Notes: generated from the letters alone by a model not told the origin. Shown: positions 24,850 to 33,683, numbered from the stretch's first letter. The stretch: DNA of 64,000 bases from RBG-16-66-20 sp035499575 (GCA_035499575.1 DATJYN010000170.1:1-64000); one strand, 5' to 3'. Numbers and translations are program-made.

Positions 24850-26524
24850 CGAGGATCGGCCGCCTCGCCGTGACGGGCCCGTAGGCAAGATCGAGATCGC
24901 GCACAGCCTCGCGCGGAACATGCGGGTCGTTCTCCAGGCGATATGGATGACCGCGCCACTTGTGGAAGCAGGATTGCCAGTACTCAAACGTGCGCAGTTC
25001 GTCCGGCGTACCCCAGCAAAGCCAGTTGTCGACGTCGAATACCCGCACCCTAAGCCCGAGCAGCAGCGCGTCCTCCACGCAACTGTCCAGGTAGAACTCG
25101 CCGTTCACGCGCGCGCCTCGCTCGATGCAGTGGCGGACTGCGCGCTCGAAATCGCCGGCCCGCCTGAACGTGAAGGTGCCGATGATCACCGGGCTGGACG
25201 CGGGATCGGCCGGGGCGACCTTTACCGACACGCCGCGCACCTCCGTTCCTTCCATGATCAACCAGCCGTACATGCTGGGATTGCGAACCGCGTTCGGATA
25301 TCCGCGGGCCGTCCAAACGAGCAGGTCGGCGTCCGCATCCTCGATCAGCGCGCGCAAGGCTTCGCGCCGGTATAGTGCGCCGCTGTCGCAGGCAGCGACC
25401 GTGAGAGGTTCGTCGGCACGCACATCGCTGCCGGCCTCCCCATAGCCGATCAGGGCGCTGCGCGCCTGGCCGTCGGTATTCTCCGCGAGCGTGACCCACC
25501 GGGAATTCGGCAACGCCTCGTTGACGGCGCGCGCGAGGGATTCGCAACCGCTCATGATGTCGCGCACCACGAAAACATGGCGGTCGCTCTCGGGTAGGTC
25601 GGAGACCGCCTGCAAGACCATGGGCCTGCCGGAGACCGGGATGAGCGGCTTCGCGGTCGCGTAACCCTCCCGCGCAAAGCGCTCCCCGAGTCCGGCCATC
25701 GGCACCAGCGTGCATCCCCGATTCGCCAGGCGCCCTGCGTACGCCGGGTCGACGAGGCGGCGAAACGCGCCGGACCACATTCGGTACTCGGCGACATCTT
25801 CCGGAGTTCCCCACTGCATGAAATGCTGAAGTTCGTATACGGCGACCCGCGCGCCTTCGGCGAGCAGGGGCTGGTAGGCGAGGCTCACGTAGAGCTCGCC
25901 GCCGACTAGCAGGCCCTGCTCCCGGCACGCCACGAAGGCGCGTTGCATGAGCGCCGCATCCGCAAAGTAGTAGGTCCCGCTCGAGGCGTATTCCTGCAGC
26001 CGGTTCGAAGTGAACGGCTGCTTTTCGCGGATATCTTCGACCCATCCCCCAGTTTCGCGCAGGTATGCATAGTTGGTGGTGCCGAGGGAGTGGGGGTGAA
26101 AACCGCGGTAGGCCGGGATCGCGCCGGCGCAGCGCGTCTCCGCCACGAAACTCCTGAAGTCGCTCCAGTCCCAGTAGCAGCAGAAATCGCAATAGTTGAC
26201 GACGACGGGCCGCGCCGGATCGAGCCTGTCCGCGACCTGCAGCACGGCATGCACGGGGCCGAGCTTGTGCGGCGGAATTCCGGCGACACGCCCCTCGGGA
26301 CACCATTTCGCCAGCGTTTCGCGCATCCGATAAGCGGGCTCGTCGAGATGCGCCTGATTGCAGATGAAGAGAAAATCCGCTTCGCCCGGAAACATGCCGA
26401 CCACATGCGCGATGACGGGCTTGCCGTCGATCTCCACCAGGGGCTTCGGGACGGCGTAGCCGGCGCGCCTGAAGCGCTCTCCGAAACCGGACATCGGAAT
26501 CACGATCTGCGGTCTCGATGTCAT
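24842..26524 (-). CDS. Tandem nucleotidyltransferase (two sugar-phosphate NTP-transferase domains)
   Basis: A 560-residue protein of two similar domains. Domain 1 (about 7-250) starts IVIPMSGFGERFRRAGYAVP with PKPLVEIDGKP; domain 2 (about 271-540) starts LVPMAGLGERFAREGYATA with KPLIPVSGRP. Both are the GxGxRxxxxxxxxPK signature of RmlA/GlmU-like transferases (first domain GFGERF...PKP; second GLGERF...AKP). Acidic metal-site candidates occur in NYCDFC and VAACDSGALY. Such enzymes join a sugar or polyol phosphate to a nucleotide. Whether both domains are active is unclear. The ATG at 26524 is 12 bases from the divergent gene's ATG; it is the first gene of the leftward operon. Confidence 0.78.
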   Translation of the reverse strand: MTSRPQIVIPMSGFGERFRRAGYAVPKPLVEIDGKPVIAHVVGMFPGEADFLFICNQAHLDEPAYRMRETLAKWCPEGRVAGIPPHKLGPVHAVLQVADRLDPARPVVVNYCDFCCYWDWSDFRSFVAETRCAGAIPAYRGFHPHSLGTTNYAYLRETGGWVEDIREKQPFTSNRLQEYASSGTYYFADAALMQRAFVACREQGLLVGGELYVSLAYQPLLAEGARVAVYELQHFMQWGTPEDVAEYRMWSGAFRRLVDPAYAGRLANRGCTLVPMAGLGERFAREGYATAKPLIPVSGRPMVLQAVSDLPESDRHVFVVRDIMSGCESLARAVNEALPNSRWVTLAENTDGQARSALIGYGEAGSDVRADEPLTVAACDSGALYRREALRALIEDADADLLVWTARGYPNAVRNPSMYGWLIMEGTEVRGVSVKVAPADPASSPVIIGTFTFRRAGDFERAVRHCIERGARVNGEFYLDSCVEDALLLGLRVRVFDVDNWLCWGTPDELRTFEYWQSCFHKWRGHPYRLENDPHVPREAVRDLDLAYGPVTARRPILDA

Positions 26525-26536
26525 ATCATCGCCTGG

Positions 26537-28261
26537 ATGCCATCGCACCGGACTGCCGGTAATGTTCTCTGGCAATCGCTTGCTTTTATCATTGTCTGCG
26601 CCTTTTTCCTAGCCGCAGTGCGCGCGAATCTCGACCTGACCGACGGACGGTTCGCGCTCTTCATGGATGAACGGATCACGTTCGACGGCGTGCGGCGCGT
26701 CCTGCATCCGAAGGACTTCGACTCGCTGCTGTGGGCGATCGCGGACGGCGGCGACCAGCGCTACGGGCGCATCCTGTGGAACGCCACCGCCCTGGCCTCG
26801 TTCCTGCCGGAAATGCTGTGGGGCGCGGCGGGACAAATCATCGCGAGCAGGATGCTGGAGACCTTCGTCCTGCTCGCCGCGTTCCTGGTATTCGCCTTCG
26901 GGCTCGTCAGGAGCTGGCCCCTGCGATTGGCGCTGCTCGCATCCCTGCTGGCGATGCCTTACACGGACTACTACATGACGATGCCGAAACCGGAGCCGCT
27001 GCAACTGCTGTTCCTGGCGATCTTCAGCGTCTGCCATCTCAGGCGCAATTCCAGGTTCGGCAGCCACTGGCTATTCCTCGGGCTCGCCTTCGGGGCGAAA
27101 ATCTCCGCGTTGCCGGCCATCCTTGTATTCGGAGCCGCCTCCTTCCTTGCCGCATGCAGGGACCGCAGCTACTTGGAAGCGTTCGAGCAGTCATTGGCGG
27201 CGATGCTGTACTTGCTGGCCGGCTTCACCATCGCCGTGCCGATTTTCTTGGAGTCATTCGTGCTGGCGGCCACCGGCTACGTCCTGCTGGTCATCGCAAG
27301 AACGGGATTCCGCCTGGGCGTCGTTACCCAGGTTTCCATGGTGACGCTCGGACTGGTCTACATTTTCATGGAGCATCAGGAAGCATTCGAGGTTTGGGTT
27401 TCGCAGACGGTCTTGAACACGGCGCACGGTGCGGACCGGGCCAGCGTCAACGCCTGGAGCTGGGCGTATTATTTCTTTCAGGACTGGCTGGCGGCGCCGG
27501 CCGGCGTGGGCGCCGCCGCGTTCGGACTGGCCGCCGCTTTCGTCGCCATTAACACCGCGGATCTCTGGAGGCGGGACGCCGAGGCTTCCTCGCAGAAGGC
27601 GCTTGGCCTCGCGCTGGTCGCGGCAGGCGCGGCATGGAATCTGGCCATTTTTCTTGCGGCCCACCGGCTGTGGGGACTCTACTTGTTTCCCGGCAGCGCC
27701 CTCGCGCTCGCCGGCCTGCTGACGCTCGCCGATGCTTCGATAAACCAGCCGGGCGGCAGGATCCGGGCGATCGCCGGCTACGGCGTCGCCGTCGGGGCGA
27801 TCTCCCTCGCCGCCGCCTATTGGGCCCCGAAGGCGTTCGCGAATCTCGATGCGCTCGCCGGCAGGACGCGAAGCAACGAATACCGCACGCAACGCGCGTC
27901 CTACGCGGCCATCGTTGATTTTCTGGAACGGCACCCCGCGCCGGGCGGCAGGCGATTGCAGGTGGCTTACGACCCGGCCTTGTTCAACCCGTCAACCAAT
28001 AGCCGCTACCGGATCTGGGAGTTCTCCGGACCCTATACGAGGTGGAACGAGTCGCCGGACGTGATCGTTTTCGGCACCAAGCACACCGCGGCAGGCGAGC
28101 CCGTTCCCGCCGACTCTCCCCAGTACCAGGACTACCTGGCGGAAAGGGAAGGCTACGCAAAGTTCGTCGTTGGCGAAGCGGATCCGTGTCCCAAGCCGAG
28201 ATGTTTCCGGCGGGAGCTGACGCTGCCTTCGGGCGGCGAGCTTCTGGTGCTGGACAAGTAG
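26537..28261 (+). CDS. Large polytopic membrane protein, GT-C glycosyltransferase-like
   Basis: A 574-residue protein with about ten to twelve hydrophobic helices and a soluble C-terminal region (~430-574). After the first helix comes an acidic segment FALFMDERITFDGVRRVL and DGGDQRYGRILWN, like the periplasmic acidic loop of lipid-linked-sugar-dependent (GT-C/PMT) transferases. The family could not be fixed. Start ATG 26537 is the only one that retains the first helix; there is no clear ribosome-binding site. It is followed after three bases by a second membrane protein of the same general type, divergent from the nucleotidyltransferase operon. Confidence 0.75.
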   Translation: MPSHRTAGNVLWQSLAFIIVCAFFLAAVRANLDLTDGRFALFMDERITFDGVRRVLHPKDFDSLLWAIADGGDQRYGRILWNATALASFLPEMLWGAAGQIIASRMLETFVLLAAFLVFAFGLVRSWPLRLALLASLLAMPYTDYYMTMPKPEPLQLLFLAIFSVCHLRRNSRFGSHWLFLGLAFGAKISALPAILVFGAASFLAACRDRSYLEAFEQSLAAMLYLLAGFTIAVPIFLESFVLAATGYVLLVIARTGFRLGVVTQVSMVTLGLVYIFMEHQEAFEVWVSQTVLNTAHGADRASVNAWSWAYYFFQDWLAAPAGVGAAAFGLAAAFVAINTADLWRRDAEASSQKALGLALVAAGAAWNLAIFLAAHRLWGLYLFPGSALALAGLLTLADASINQPGGRIRAIAGYGVAVGAISLAAAYWAPKAFANLDALAGRTRSNEYRTQRASYAAIVDFLERHPAPGGRRLQVAYDPALFNPSTNSRYRIWEFSGPYTRWNESPDVIVFGTKHTAAGEPVPADSPQYQDYLAEREGYAKFVVGEADPCPKPRCFRRELTLPSGGELLVLDK

Positions 28262-28264
28262 GGC

Positions 28265-29779
28265 ATGCGCCTTACCGGAAGGCAGTGGTCCTGGGTGCTG
28301 CTTGGCTGCGTGATTGGACTGTATGCCATCGCCGTCGCGCCGATCTATTTCGTCTGGAGCTTTACGCCGGACGAAGCCTGGTTCTACTCCGACGCCATCG
28401 CTTTGGCCAAGCAGGCTGCCGGACATGGCCTGATATCGCAACACCCGCACCTCGGCTACGGTGCGTTCTTCTGGTGGTTTTACGCAAGCCTGGTCGACGC
28501 GATGCCCGCGCTGTCGGCGCTGTGGACGGCCCGCACGATCGTCTACCTGTTGACGGTATCGATCCCTGTCGCGCTCTGGGTCGGCGGCGCAAACAGGCCC
28601 ATGAATGCCTGGCTCGCAGTGCTGCTCTGGATTTCCATGCCCGCGGCCTGGTGGATCGGCAAGCTGAACTCTCCTGAAATTCCCTCGCTCGCCCTGTTCG
28701 TCTGGGCGGCGGTACTGGTTGCGCGGGGCGGCCGGTACTTTCCGTTCGGCTGGCTGCTCTTTGGAATGGCCGCGGGCCTGAAGCTGACGGCGCTGGGCGC
28801 CCTGCCAATCGTGACTGGCTTGAGTCTCGCCGCGCTGAAATCGGGCAAACCCGCCGACTGGCTGCGCCACGGTCTCGTGGCGGGCCTGGCCGCGTTGGCC
28901 GGATATCTCGTGATGAATCCGCTCGCCATGCTCGGCCCGGTTGATTTTTGGAGAGAACTCCTCGGCGCCGGCAGCCCGACTGATTTCTCGGCCTCCGCGC
29001 TGAAGCGCGTTCTTTGGGATGAATCCTGGACATGGGATGCATTGCCCGCGGGCGGAATCTTCGCGCAGGGAATGTACTTTCCTTCCTTCTGCCTCGCCGG
29101 CCTTGCCATCGCCATCGCTGCCGTCCGGGGCCGCGATTCCCGTTATCTGCTGGCGGCCTTCGTCCTGACCATCGCGCTCGCCGCGCCGATCTATTTTCGC
29201 GAGAAATTCCTGCTCTGGTATGCGTTCCCACCGCTGCTGGGCGTTGCGTTTCTCGCCGGCCGCGTGGAAACCGCGCGACCGGCCACCCTGCTGCTGGCGT
29301 CAGCCTTTTGCCTGCAGTTCGTCGCCGGCGTTCCACTGATTGCCCGGTCGTATCAGTTGAAGCTGTGGCATGCGGCCGATCTGCGCGAAATCACGACGAC
29401 TTCGAATTTCGTCGCTTCGCAGCTCGAACGCTGGGGCGATGTCAGGCTGGCGATCGATTTGTCCGAGGTCGGCACCGGCCTCCTGCCTCCCGACCAGATG
29501 AAGATACCGGCGCGGGGCATCCGTTACCTGCGGGAATTCGACGCGTCGCGCGTCATTTCTTCCGGCCTGGCCAAGCTCGGTCCCACGGAAGGCACTCTCG
29601 TCATCGTCATCGGCAACAGGCTTGCTTCCATTGTGCCGGGCTATGACCTGAGCGCGAAGTTGCGGGATCCGGACTGGCGGGGCCGCTACGTACTGCTGGA
29701 GGAAATTCAATCGAAGAACCTGCGCCTGTACCGTTTCCGCTATCAACCCGGAGCTCGGGCCGGGGCTCCCGCGGCTTAG
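28265..29779 (+). CDS. Polytopic membrane protein, ArnT/GT39-like glycosyltransferase
   Basis: A 504-residue protein with eleven or so helices. The first loop FTPDEAWFYSDAIALAKQA carries the Asp-Glu pair typical of ArnT/PMT-like GT-C enzymes, which move a sugar from a polyprenyl carrier onto a periplasmic acceptor. The C-terminal ~140 residues look soluble (DPDWRGRYVLLEEIQSKNLR at the end). Three bases separate it from the preceding gene. Likely the periplasmic transferase of the module, but donor and acceptor are unknown. Confidence 0.75.
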   Translation: MRLTGRQWSWVLLGCVIGLYAIAVAPIYFVWSFTPDEAWFYSDAIALAKQAAGHGLISQHPHLGYGAFFWWFYASLVDAMPALSALWTARTIVYLLTVSIPVALWVGGANRPMNAWLAVLLWISMPAAWWIGKLNSPEIPSLALFVWAAVLVARGGRYFPFGWLLFGMAAGLKLTALGALPIVTGLSLAALKSGKPADWLRHGLVAGLAALAGYLVMNPLAMLGPVDFWRELLGAGSPTDFSASALKRVLWDESWTWDALPAGGIFAQGMYFPSFCLAGLAIAIAAVRGRDSRYLLAAFVLTIALAAPIYFREKFLLWYAFPPLLGVAFLAGRVETARPATLLLASAFCLQFVAGVPLIARSYQLKLWHAADLREITTTSNFVASQLERWGDVRLAIDLSEVGTGLLPPDQMKIPARGIRYLREFDASRVISSGLAKLGPTEGTLVIVIGNRLASIVPGYDLSAKLRDPDWRGRYVLLEEIQSKNLRLYRFRYQPGARAGAPAA

Positions 29780-29787
29780 GGAGCGGC

Positions 29788-29793
29788 TATAAT
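29788..29793 (+). promoter_or_regulatory. -10 box (TATAAT) for a leaderless transcript
   Basis: An exact TATAAT ends six bases before the GTG at 29800, so transcription would start about at the start codon. No -35 match is seen 17 bases upstream. A GCTCCC/GGGAGC inverted repeat (29765-29784) sits over the stop codon of the preceding gene. Confidence 0.5.
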
Positions 29794-29799
29794 CCTTCG

Positions 29800-30120
29800 G
29801 TGATCCGCAGCTATTGCACTGCCGTGCTCCTGATCTTTGCCGCGGGCGCCGTGTTGGCGCAGTCCGTGTTGCGGACCATTCCGGCCGATGCCAAGCGCGG
29901 CACCATGAGCCACGTGCAGGGCATGACCGTCAGCATCGACGGCAAGAAAGTCGACCTCGCCGCGGGCGCTCAGATCCGCGACGACCGCAACATGATCCTG
30001 GTGCCGACGGCGTTGCCGAAAGGCGTGCTGGTGAAATACCAGCTCGGCGGGGACGGCAAACTTTCGCGCGCATGGATCCTCTCGCCGCAGGAAGCCGCGC
30101 AACCCGATCCGAAGAAGTAG
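29800..30120 (+). CDS. Conserved-looking exported protein of unknown function upstream of miaB
   Basis: A 106-residue protein with signal peptide MIRSYCTAVLLIFAAGAVLA and an AxA cleavage site. The mature part starts RTIPADAKRGTMSHVQGMTV and carries no known catalytic motif; it looks like a small beta-rich periplasmic protein. GTG start follows directly on a TATAAT box. It ends 13 bases before miaB and may be co-transcribed with that operon. I recall similar small proteins next to miaB in betaproteobacteria but cannot assign a function. Confidence 0.72.
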   Translation: MIRSYCTAVLLIFAAGAVLAQSVLRTIPADAKRGTMSHVQGMTVSIDGKKVDLAAGAQIRDDRNMILVPTALPKGVLVKYQLGGDGKLSRAWILSPQEAAQPDPKK

Positions 30121-30133
30121 CGCGGTTACGACC

Positions 30134-31462
30134 ATGGCAGGGAAGTTCTACATCCGCACCTTCGGCTGCCAGATGAACGAGTACGACTCGGAGAAAATCT
30201 CCGCCGTGCTCGCCGCCGCCGGCGGCCTCGCGCCGACGGCCAGCCCCGAGCACGCGGACCTGATCGTCTACAACACCTGCTCGGTGCGCGAAAAGGCGCA
30301 GGAAAAAGTGTTCGCCGACCTGGGCCGCGCCAAGCAGATGAAGCGCACGAACCCGGAGTTGATGATCGCGGTCGGCGGCTGCGTCGCCAGCCAGGAAGGC
30401 GCCGCCATCGTCGAGCGCGCGCCCTACGTCGACGTGGTTTTCGGGCCGCAGACGCTGCACCGCCTGCCCGAACTCCTTGCCCGGCGCCGCTCCAGCGGCC
30501 AATCGCAGGTCGACATCAGCTTTCCCGAGATCGAAAAATTCGACCACCTGCCGCCGGCGCGCGCGGAGGGTGCCGCGGCTTACGTTTCCATCATGGAAGG
30601 CTGCAGCAAATACTGCAGTTTCTGCGTCGTGCCCTATACGCGCGGACCCGAAATCTCGCGGCCGTTTGACGACGTGGTCGCCGAGATCGCTGCGCTTGCG
30701 GCGCAGGGCGCCAAGGAAGTCACGCTGCTGGGGCAGAACGTCAATGCCTGGCGCGGGGAAATCGAAGGCACGGCGCAGGACTTTGCAGAGTTGCTTTTGT
30801 ACATCGCCGAAATTGAAGGCATCGAGCGGATTCGCTACACCACCTCGCACCCACGCGAGTTCACGCAGCGGCTGATCAACGCGCACGCCGAACTACCTTC
30901 GCTCGCTGCGCATGTCCACCTGCCGGTGCAGTCGGGCTCGGAGCGCGTGCTGGCGGCGATGAAGCGCGGCTACACGGCGCTCGAGTACCGCTCCATCGTG
31001 CGCCGGCTGCGCAAGGCGCGGCCGGGGGTTTCGCTGTCTTCCGACTTCATCGTGGGCTTCCCGGGCGAAAGCGAAGCCGACTTCGAGGCCACGCTCGCGC
31101 TCGTGCGCGAGCTGGAATTCGACGATTCCTACTCCTTCCTCTACAGCCCGCGCCCCGGCACGCCGGCCGCCGAGATGGAAGACGCAGTCCCCCAGGCGGA
31201 GAAACTTGGGCGCCTGCAGCGCTTGCAGGCGCAGATCGAAGCGCAGGCGGGCGCGGCCAGCGCGGCCATGGTCGGCAGCGTTCAGCGCGCCCTCGTCGTG
31301 GGTCCCTCCAGGCGCGATGCGAAGGAACTCGCCGCACGCACGGCGAACAACCGCACGGTGAACTTCCCGGGCGGCATGGAGCTCGTCAATCAATTCGCGG
31401 ACGTCAGGATCACCGAGGCGAGGCACCACACGCTGCGCGGCGAACTGGTGCATGCGAGCTAA
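30134..31462 (+). CDS. miaB: tRNA-2-methylthio-N6-dimethylallyladenosine synthase
   Basis: A 442-residue radical-SAM methylthiotransferase that adds the 2-methylthio group to i6A37 of tRNAs reading U-starting codons. The N-terminal cluster ligands are C12, C49 and C83 (FGCQMNEYDS, NTCSV, GGCVASQ); the radical-SAM cluster is C158-x3-C162-x2-C165 (EGCSKYCSFC). A TRAM-like C-terminal domain follows from about 375. Length matches the family. Overlaps phoH by 11 bases, heading the miaB-phoH-ybeY-corC-lnt operon. Confidence 0.97.
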   Translation: MAGKFYIRTFGCQMNEYDSEKISAVLAAAGGLAPTASPEHADLIVYNTCSVREKAQEKVFADLGRAKQMKRTNPELMIAVGGCVASQEGAAIVERAPYVDVVFGPQTLHRLPELLARRRSSGQSQVDISFPEIEKFDHLPPARAEGAAAYVSIMEGCSKYCSFCVVPYTRGPEISRPFDDVVAEIAALAAQGAKEVTLLGQNVNAWRGEIEGTAQDFAELLLYIAEIEGIERIRYTTSHPREFTQRLINAHAELPSLAAHVHLPVQSGSERVLAAMKRGYTALEYRSIVRRLRKARPGVSLSSDFIVGFPGESEADFEATLALVRELEFDDSYSFLYSPRPGTPAAEMEDAVPQAEKLGRLQRLQAQIEAQAGAASAAMVGSVQRALVVGPSRRDAKELAARTANNRTVNFPGGMELVNQFADVRITEARHHTLRGELVHAS

Positions 31463-32435
31463 GCCCGCAGTTCGTCCCACGGTTCGCCCCCTGGAAGTCC
31501 GTCTCGACCCGGTCGACAACCGGCGCCTGGCGCGACTGTGCGGCGCGCTGGACGAGAACCTGCGCCAGATCGAAGCCGCACTGGACGTCGAAATCGCCCG
31601 CCGCGGCGCACGCTTCTCGGTGCGCGGCGAGCAGGCGGCGCGTGCAGCGCAGGCGATCGAGCACTTCTACGGTCTGGCCGATGGCGACCTGACGATCGAC
31701 GATGTCCAGCTCGGCCTTGCCGAAGTTTCAAGGAAGGGTTTTCAGAAGCAGGGCGAGAACGGTTCCCTGCTGCTGACGCGGCGGCCCGAACTGCACGGCC
31801 GGACGCCGCACCAGGTGCAGTACATCGACAACATCCTCGCGCACGACATCACGCTCGGCGTCGGCCCGGCCGGCACCGGCAAGACCTACCTCGCGGTCGC
31901 CTGCGCGGTGGATGCGCTCAAGCGCGACAAGGTGAAGCGCATCGTGCTGGTGCGCCCCGCGGTCGAGGCCGGCGAACGCCTCGGCTTCCTGCCGGGCGAC
32001 CTCGCGCAGAAGGTGGACCCGTACCTGCGGCCGCTCTACGACGCACTCTACGATCTCATGGGCTTCGACGAAACGGCCAAGCTGCTCGAGCGCGGCACCA
32101 TCGAGCTCGCGCCGCTCGCCTACATGCGCGGCCGGACGCTGAACCACGCCTTCGTCATCCTCGACGAGGCGCAGAACACCACGCCCGAGCAGATGAAGAT
32201 GTTCCTCACGCGCATCGGTTTCGGCGCCAAGGCGGTAGTCACCGGCGACGTCACGCAGATCGACCTGCAGCGCGGCCAGAAGAGCGGCCTGGTGGAGGCG
32301 CGGCGCATCCTCGCGGACGTGCGCGGCATCGCGTTCACGGACTTCACGGCCGCCGACGTGGTGCGCCACCCGCTGGTGGCGCGCATCATCGATGCCTACG
32401 AAAACGACGCCGAAAAAAATCCGCCGTCGAAGTAA
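31452..32435 (+). CDS. ybeZ: PhoH-like ATPase (YbeZ)
   Basis: A 327-residue PhoH family protein. An N-terminal KH-like region (about 15-100) precedes the P-loop GPAGTGKT (138-145), with Walker B FVILDEAQNTT about 100 residues later. YbeZ is thought to work with YbeY in RNA processing. ATG at 31452 lies inside the miaB end; the gene also overlaps ybeY by 44 bases. Confidence 0.94.
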   Translation: MRAKPAVRPTVRPLEVRLDPVDNRRLARLCGALDENLRQIEAALDVEIARRGARFSVRGEQAARAAQAIEHFYGLADGDLTIDDVQLGLAEVSRKGFQKQGENGSLLLTRRPELHGRTPHQVQYIDNILAHDITLGVGPAGTGKTYLAVACAVDALKRDKVKRIVLVRPAVEAGERLGFLPGDLAQKVDPYLRPLYDALYDLMGFDETAKLLERGTIELAPLAYMRGRTLNHAFVILDEAQNTTPEQMKMFLTRIGFGAKAVVTGDVTQIDLQRGQKSGLVEARRILADVRGIAFTDFTAADVVRHPLVARIIDAYENDAEKNPPSK

Positions 32436-32844
32436 GGTCGCGGTGCAGCGCGCCGCTGCCGGAGCGCCTTCGGCCGCACTGCTCAGTCGATTCGCGCGCG
32501 CGGCCCTGCCGGCCGGCTCCACGGTCACCGTGCGCGTCGTCGCCGCGCGGGAAGGCAGGCTGCTCAACCGCAGCTTCCGCAAGCGGGACTATGCGACCAA
32601 CGTACTGTCGTTCTCGTATGGCAACGGTCGCGGCGACATCGTGCTGTGCCACCCCGTGATCGCCAGGGAAGCGCGCAAGCAGGGCAAGAGCCTGCGCGCG
32701 CACTATGCGCACATGGTCGTGCACGGCATCCTGCACCTGCGCGGCCACGATCACCTGCGCAAATCCGACGCGGCGCGCATGGAGCGAAGGGAAATCGGTC
32801 TCCTGCGGCGACTCGGGTTCGACGACCCGTACACGTTAAAATAG
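32392..32844 (+). CDS. ybeY: Endoribonuclease/rRNA maturation factor YbeY
   Basis: A 150-residue protein with the zinc-binding motif HGILHLRGHDH near residue 107 and the upstream YATNVLSFSYG segment of YbeY. It acts in 16S rRNA 3' maturation and ribosome quality control. The ATG at 32392 gives a Lys/Arg-rich start inside phoH; the GTG at 32443 is preceded by AAGG five bases upstream and would give 133 residues, so it is a real alternative. The stop overlaps a promoter-like box for corC. Confidence 0.9.
   Translation: MPTKTTPKKIRRRSKVAVQRAAAGAPSAALLSRFARAALPAGSTVTVRVVAAREGRLLNRSFRKRDYATNVLSFSYGNGRGDIVLCHPVIAREARKQGKSLRAHYAHMVVHGILHLRGHDHLRKSDAARMERREIGLLRRLGFDDPYTLK
32837..32842 (+). promoter_or_regulatory. 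-10-like box (TAAAAT) over the ybeY stop, upstream of corC
   Basis: TAAAAT overlaps the last bases of ybeY and lies 16 bases before the corC ATG. No ribosome-binding site precedes corC. It may give corC-lnt a promoter of its own; no -35 box can be supported. Confidence 0.35.
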
Positions 32845-32858
32845 CCTTCCCGCCTGCA

Positions 32859-33683
32859 ATGACCGATCCCGCCCGACCCCGCCTGCTCGAACGACTTTCG
32901 GCGCTGCTGCTGCGCGAGCCGGCGGACCGGCCGGGGCTCACGCGCCTGCTGCGCTCGGCCTACCAGCGCAACCTGCTGGATGCGGACGCGCTCTCGATCA
33001 TCGAAGGCGCGCTCACCGTGTCGGAGATGCAGGTGCGCGACATCATGATCCCGCGCGCGCAGATGGACGTCATCGACATCCACTCCAAGGTGGAGGATTT
33101 CATCACGCAGGTCATCGGCACCGCGCATTCGCGCTTCCCGGTGATCGACCAGAGCCGCGACGACGTGATCGGCGTGCTGCTCGCCAAGGACCTGCTGCGC
33201 CATTACGCGGGCGAGGAGCAGTTCAACGTGCGCGAGATGCTGCGCCCGGCGATCTTCGTGCCCGAGTCGAAGCGCCTGAACGTGCTGCTGCGCGAGTTCC
33301 GCGCCAGCCGCAACCACATGGCGATCGTGGTGGACGAATACGGCGGCGCGGCGGGCCTGGTCACCATCGAGGACGTGCTGGAACAGATCGTCGGCGACAT
33401 CGAGGACGAATACGACTTCGACGAGGCGAGCGACAACATCCTGCCCGAGCCTGGCGGCCGCTACCGCGTCAAGGCGCTCACGCAGATCGCCGATTTCAAC
33501 GCCGCGTTCGGCACCCACTTCTCCGACGAGGAGCACGACACCGTCGGCGGCCTGGTGATCGCGCACCTCGGCCGGCTGCCGAAGCGCGGCGAGGCGCTCG
33601 CCATCGGCGGCCTCAAATTCCAGGTGCTGCGCGCCGACAGCCGCCGCGTCTACACGCTGATCGTGGAGAAGCCCAGGACGTGA
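32859..33683 (+). CDS. corC: CorC/HlyC-type CBS-domain protein (magnesium/cobalt efflux)
   Basis: A 274-residue cytoplasmic protein. Two CBS domains (about 55-185: VRDIMIPRAQMDVIDIHSKV and IFVPESKRLNVLLREF) are followed by a CorC/HlyC C-terminal domain with the EEHDTVGGLVIAHLGRLP motif. It lacks the DUF21 membrane domain of larger homologues, like E. coli CorC. It sits, as in many proteobacteria, between ybeY and lnt, and its stop overlaps the lnt GTG. Confidence 0.93.
   Translation: MTDPARPRLLERLSALLLREPADRPGLTRLLRSAYQRNLLDADALSIIEGALTVSEMQVRDIMIPRAQMDVIDIHSKVEDFITQVIGTAHSRFPVIDQSRDDVIGVLLAKDLLRHYAGEEQFNVREMLRPAIFVPESKRLNVLLREFRASRNHMAIVVDEYGGAAGLVTIEDVLEQIVGDIEDEYDFDEASDNILPEPGGRYRVKALTQIADFNAAFGTHFSDEEHDTVGGLVIAHLGRLPKRGEALAIGGLKFQVLRADSRRVYTLIVEKPRT

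Noticed and set aside
29765..29784. Inverted repeat GCTCCC/GGGAGC as a terminator after the GT-C-like genes
   Set aside because: It overlaps the stop codon and is not followed by a T-run; a TATAAT box follows instead.
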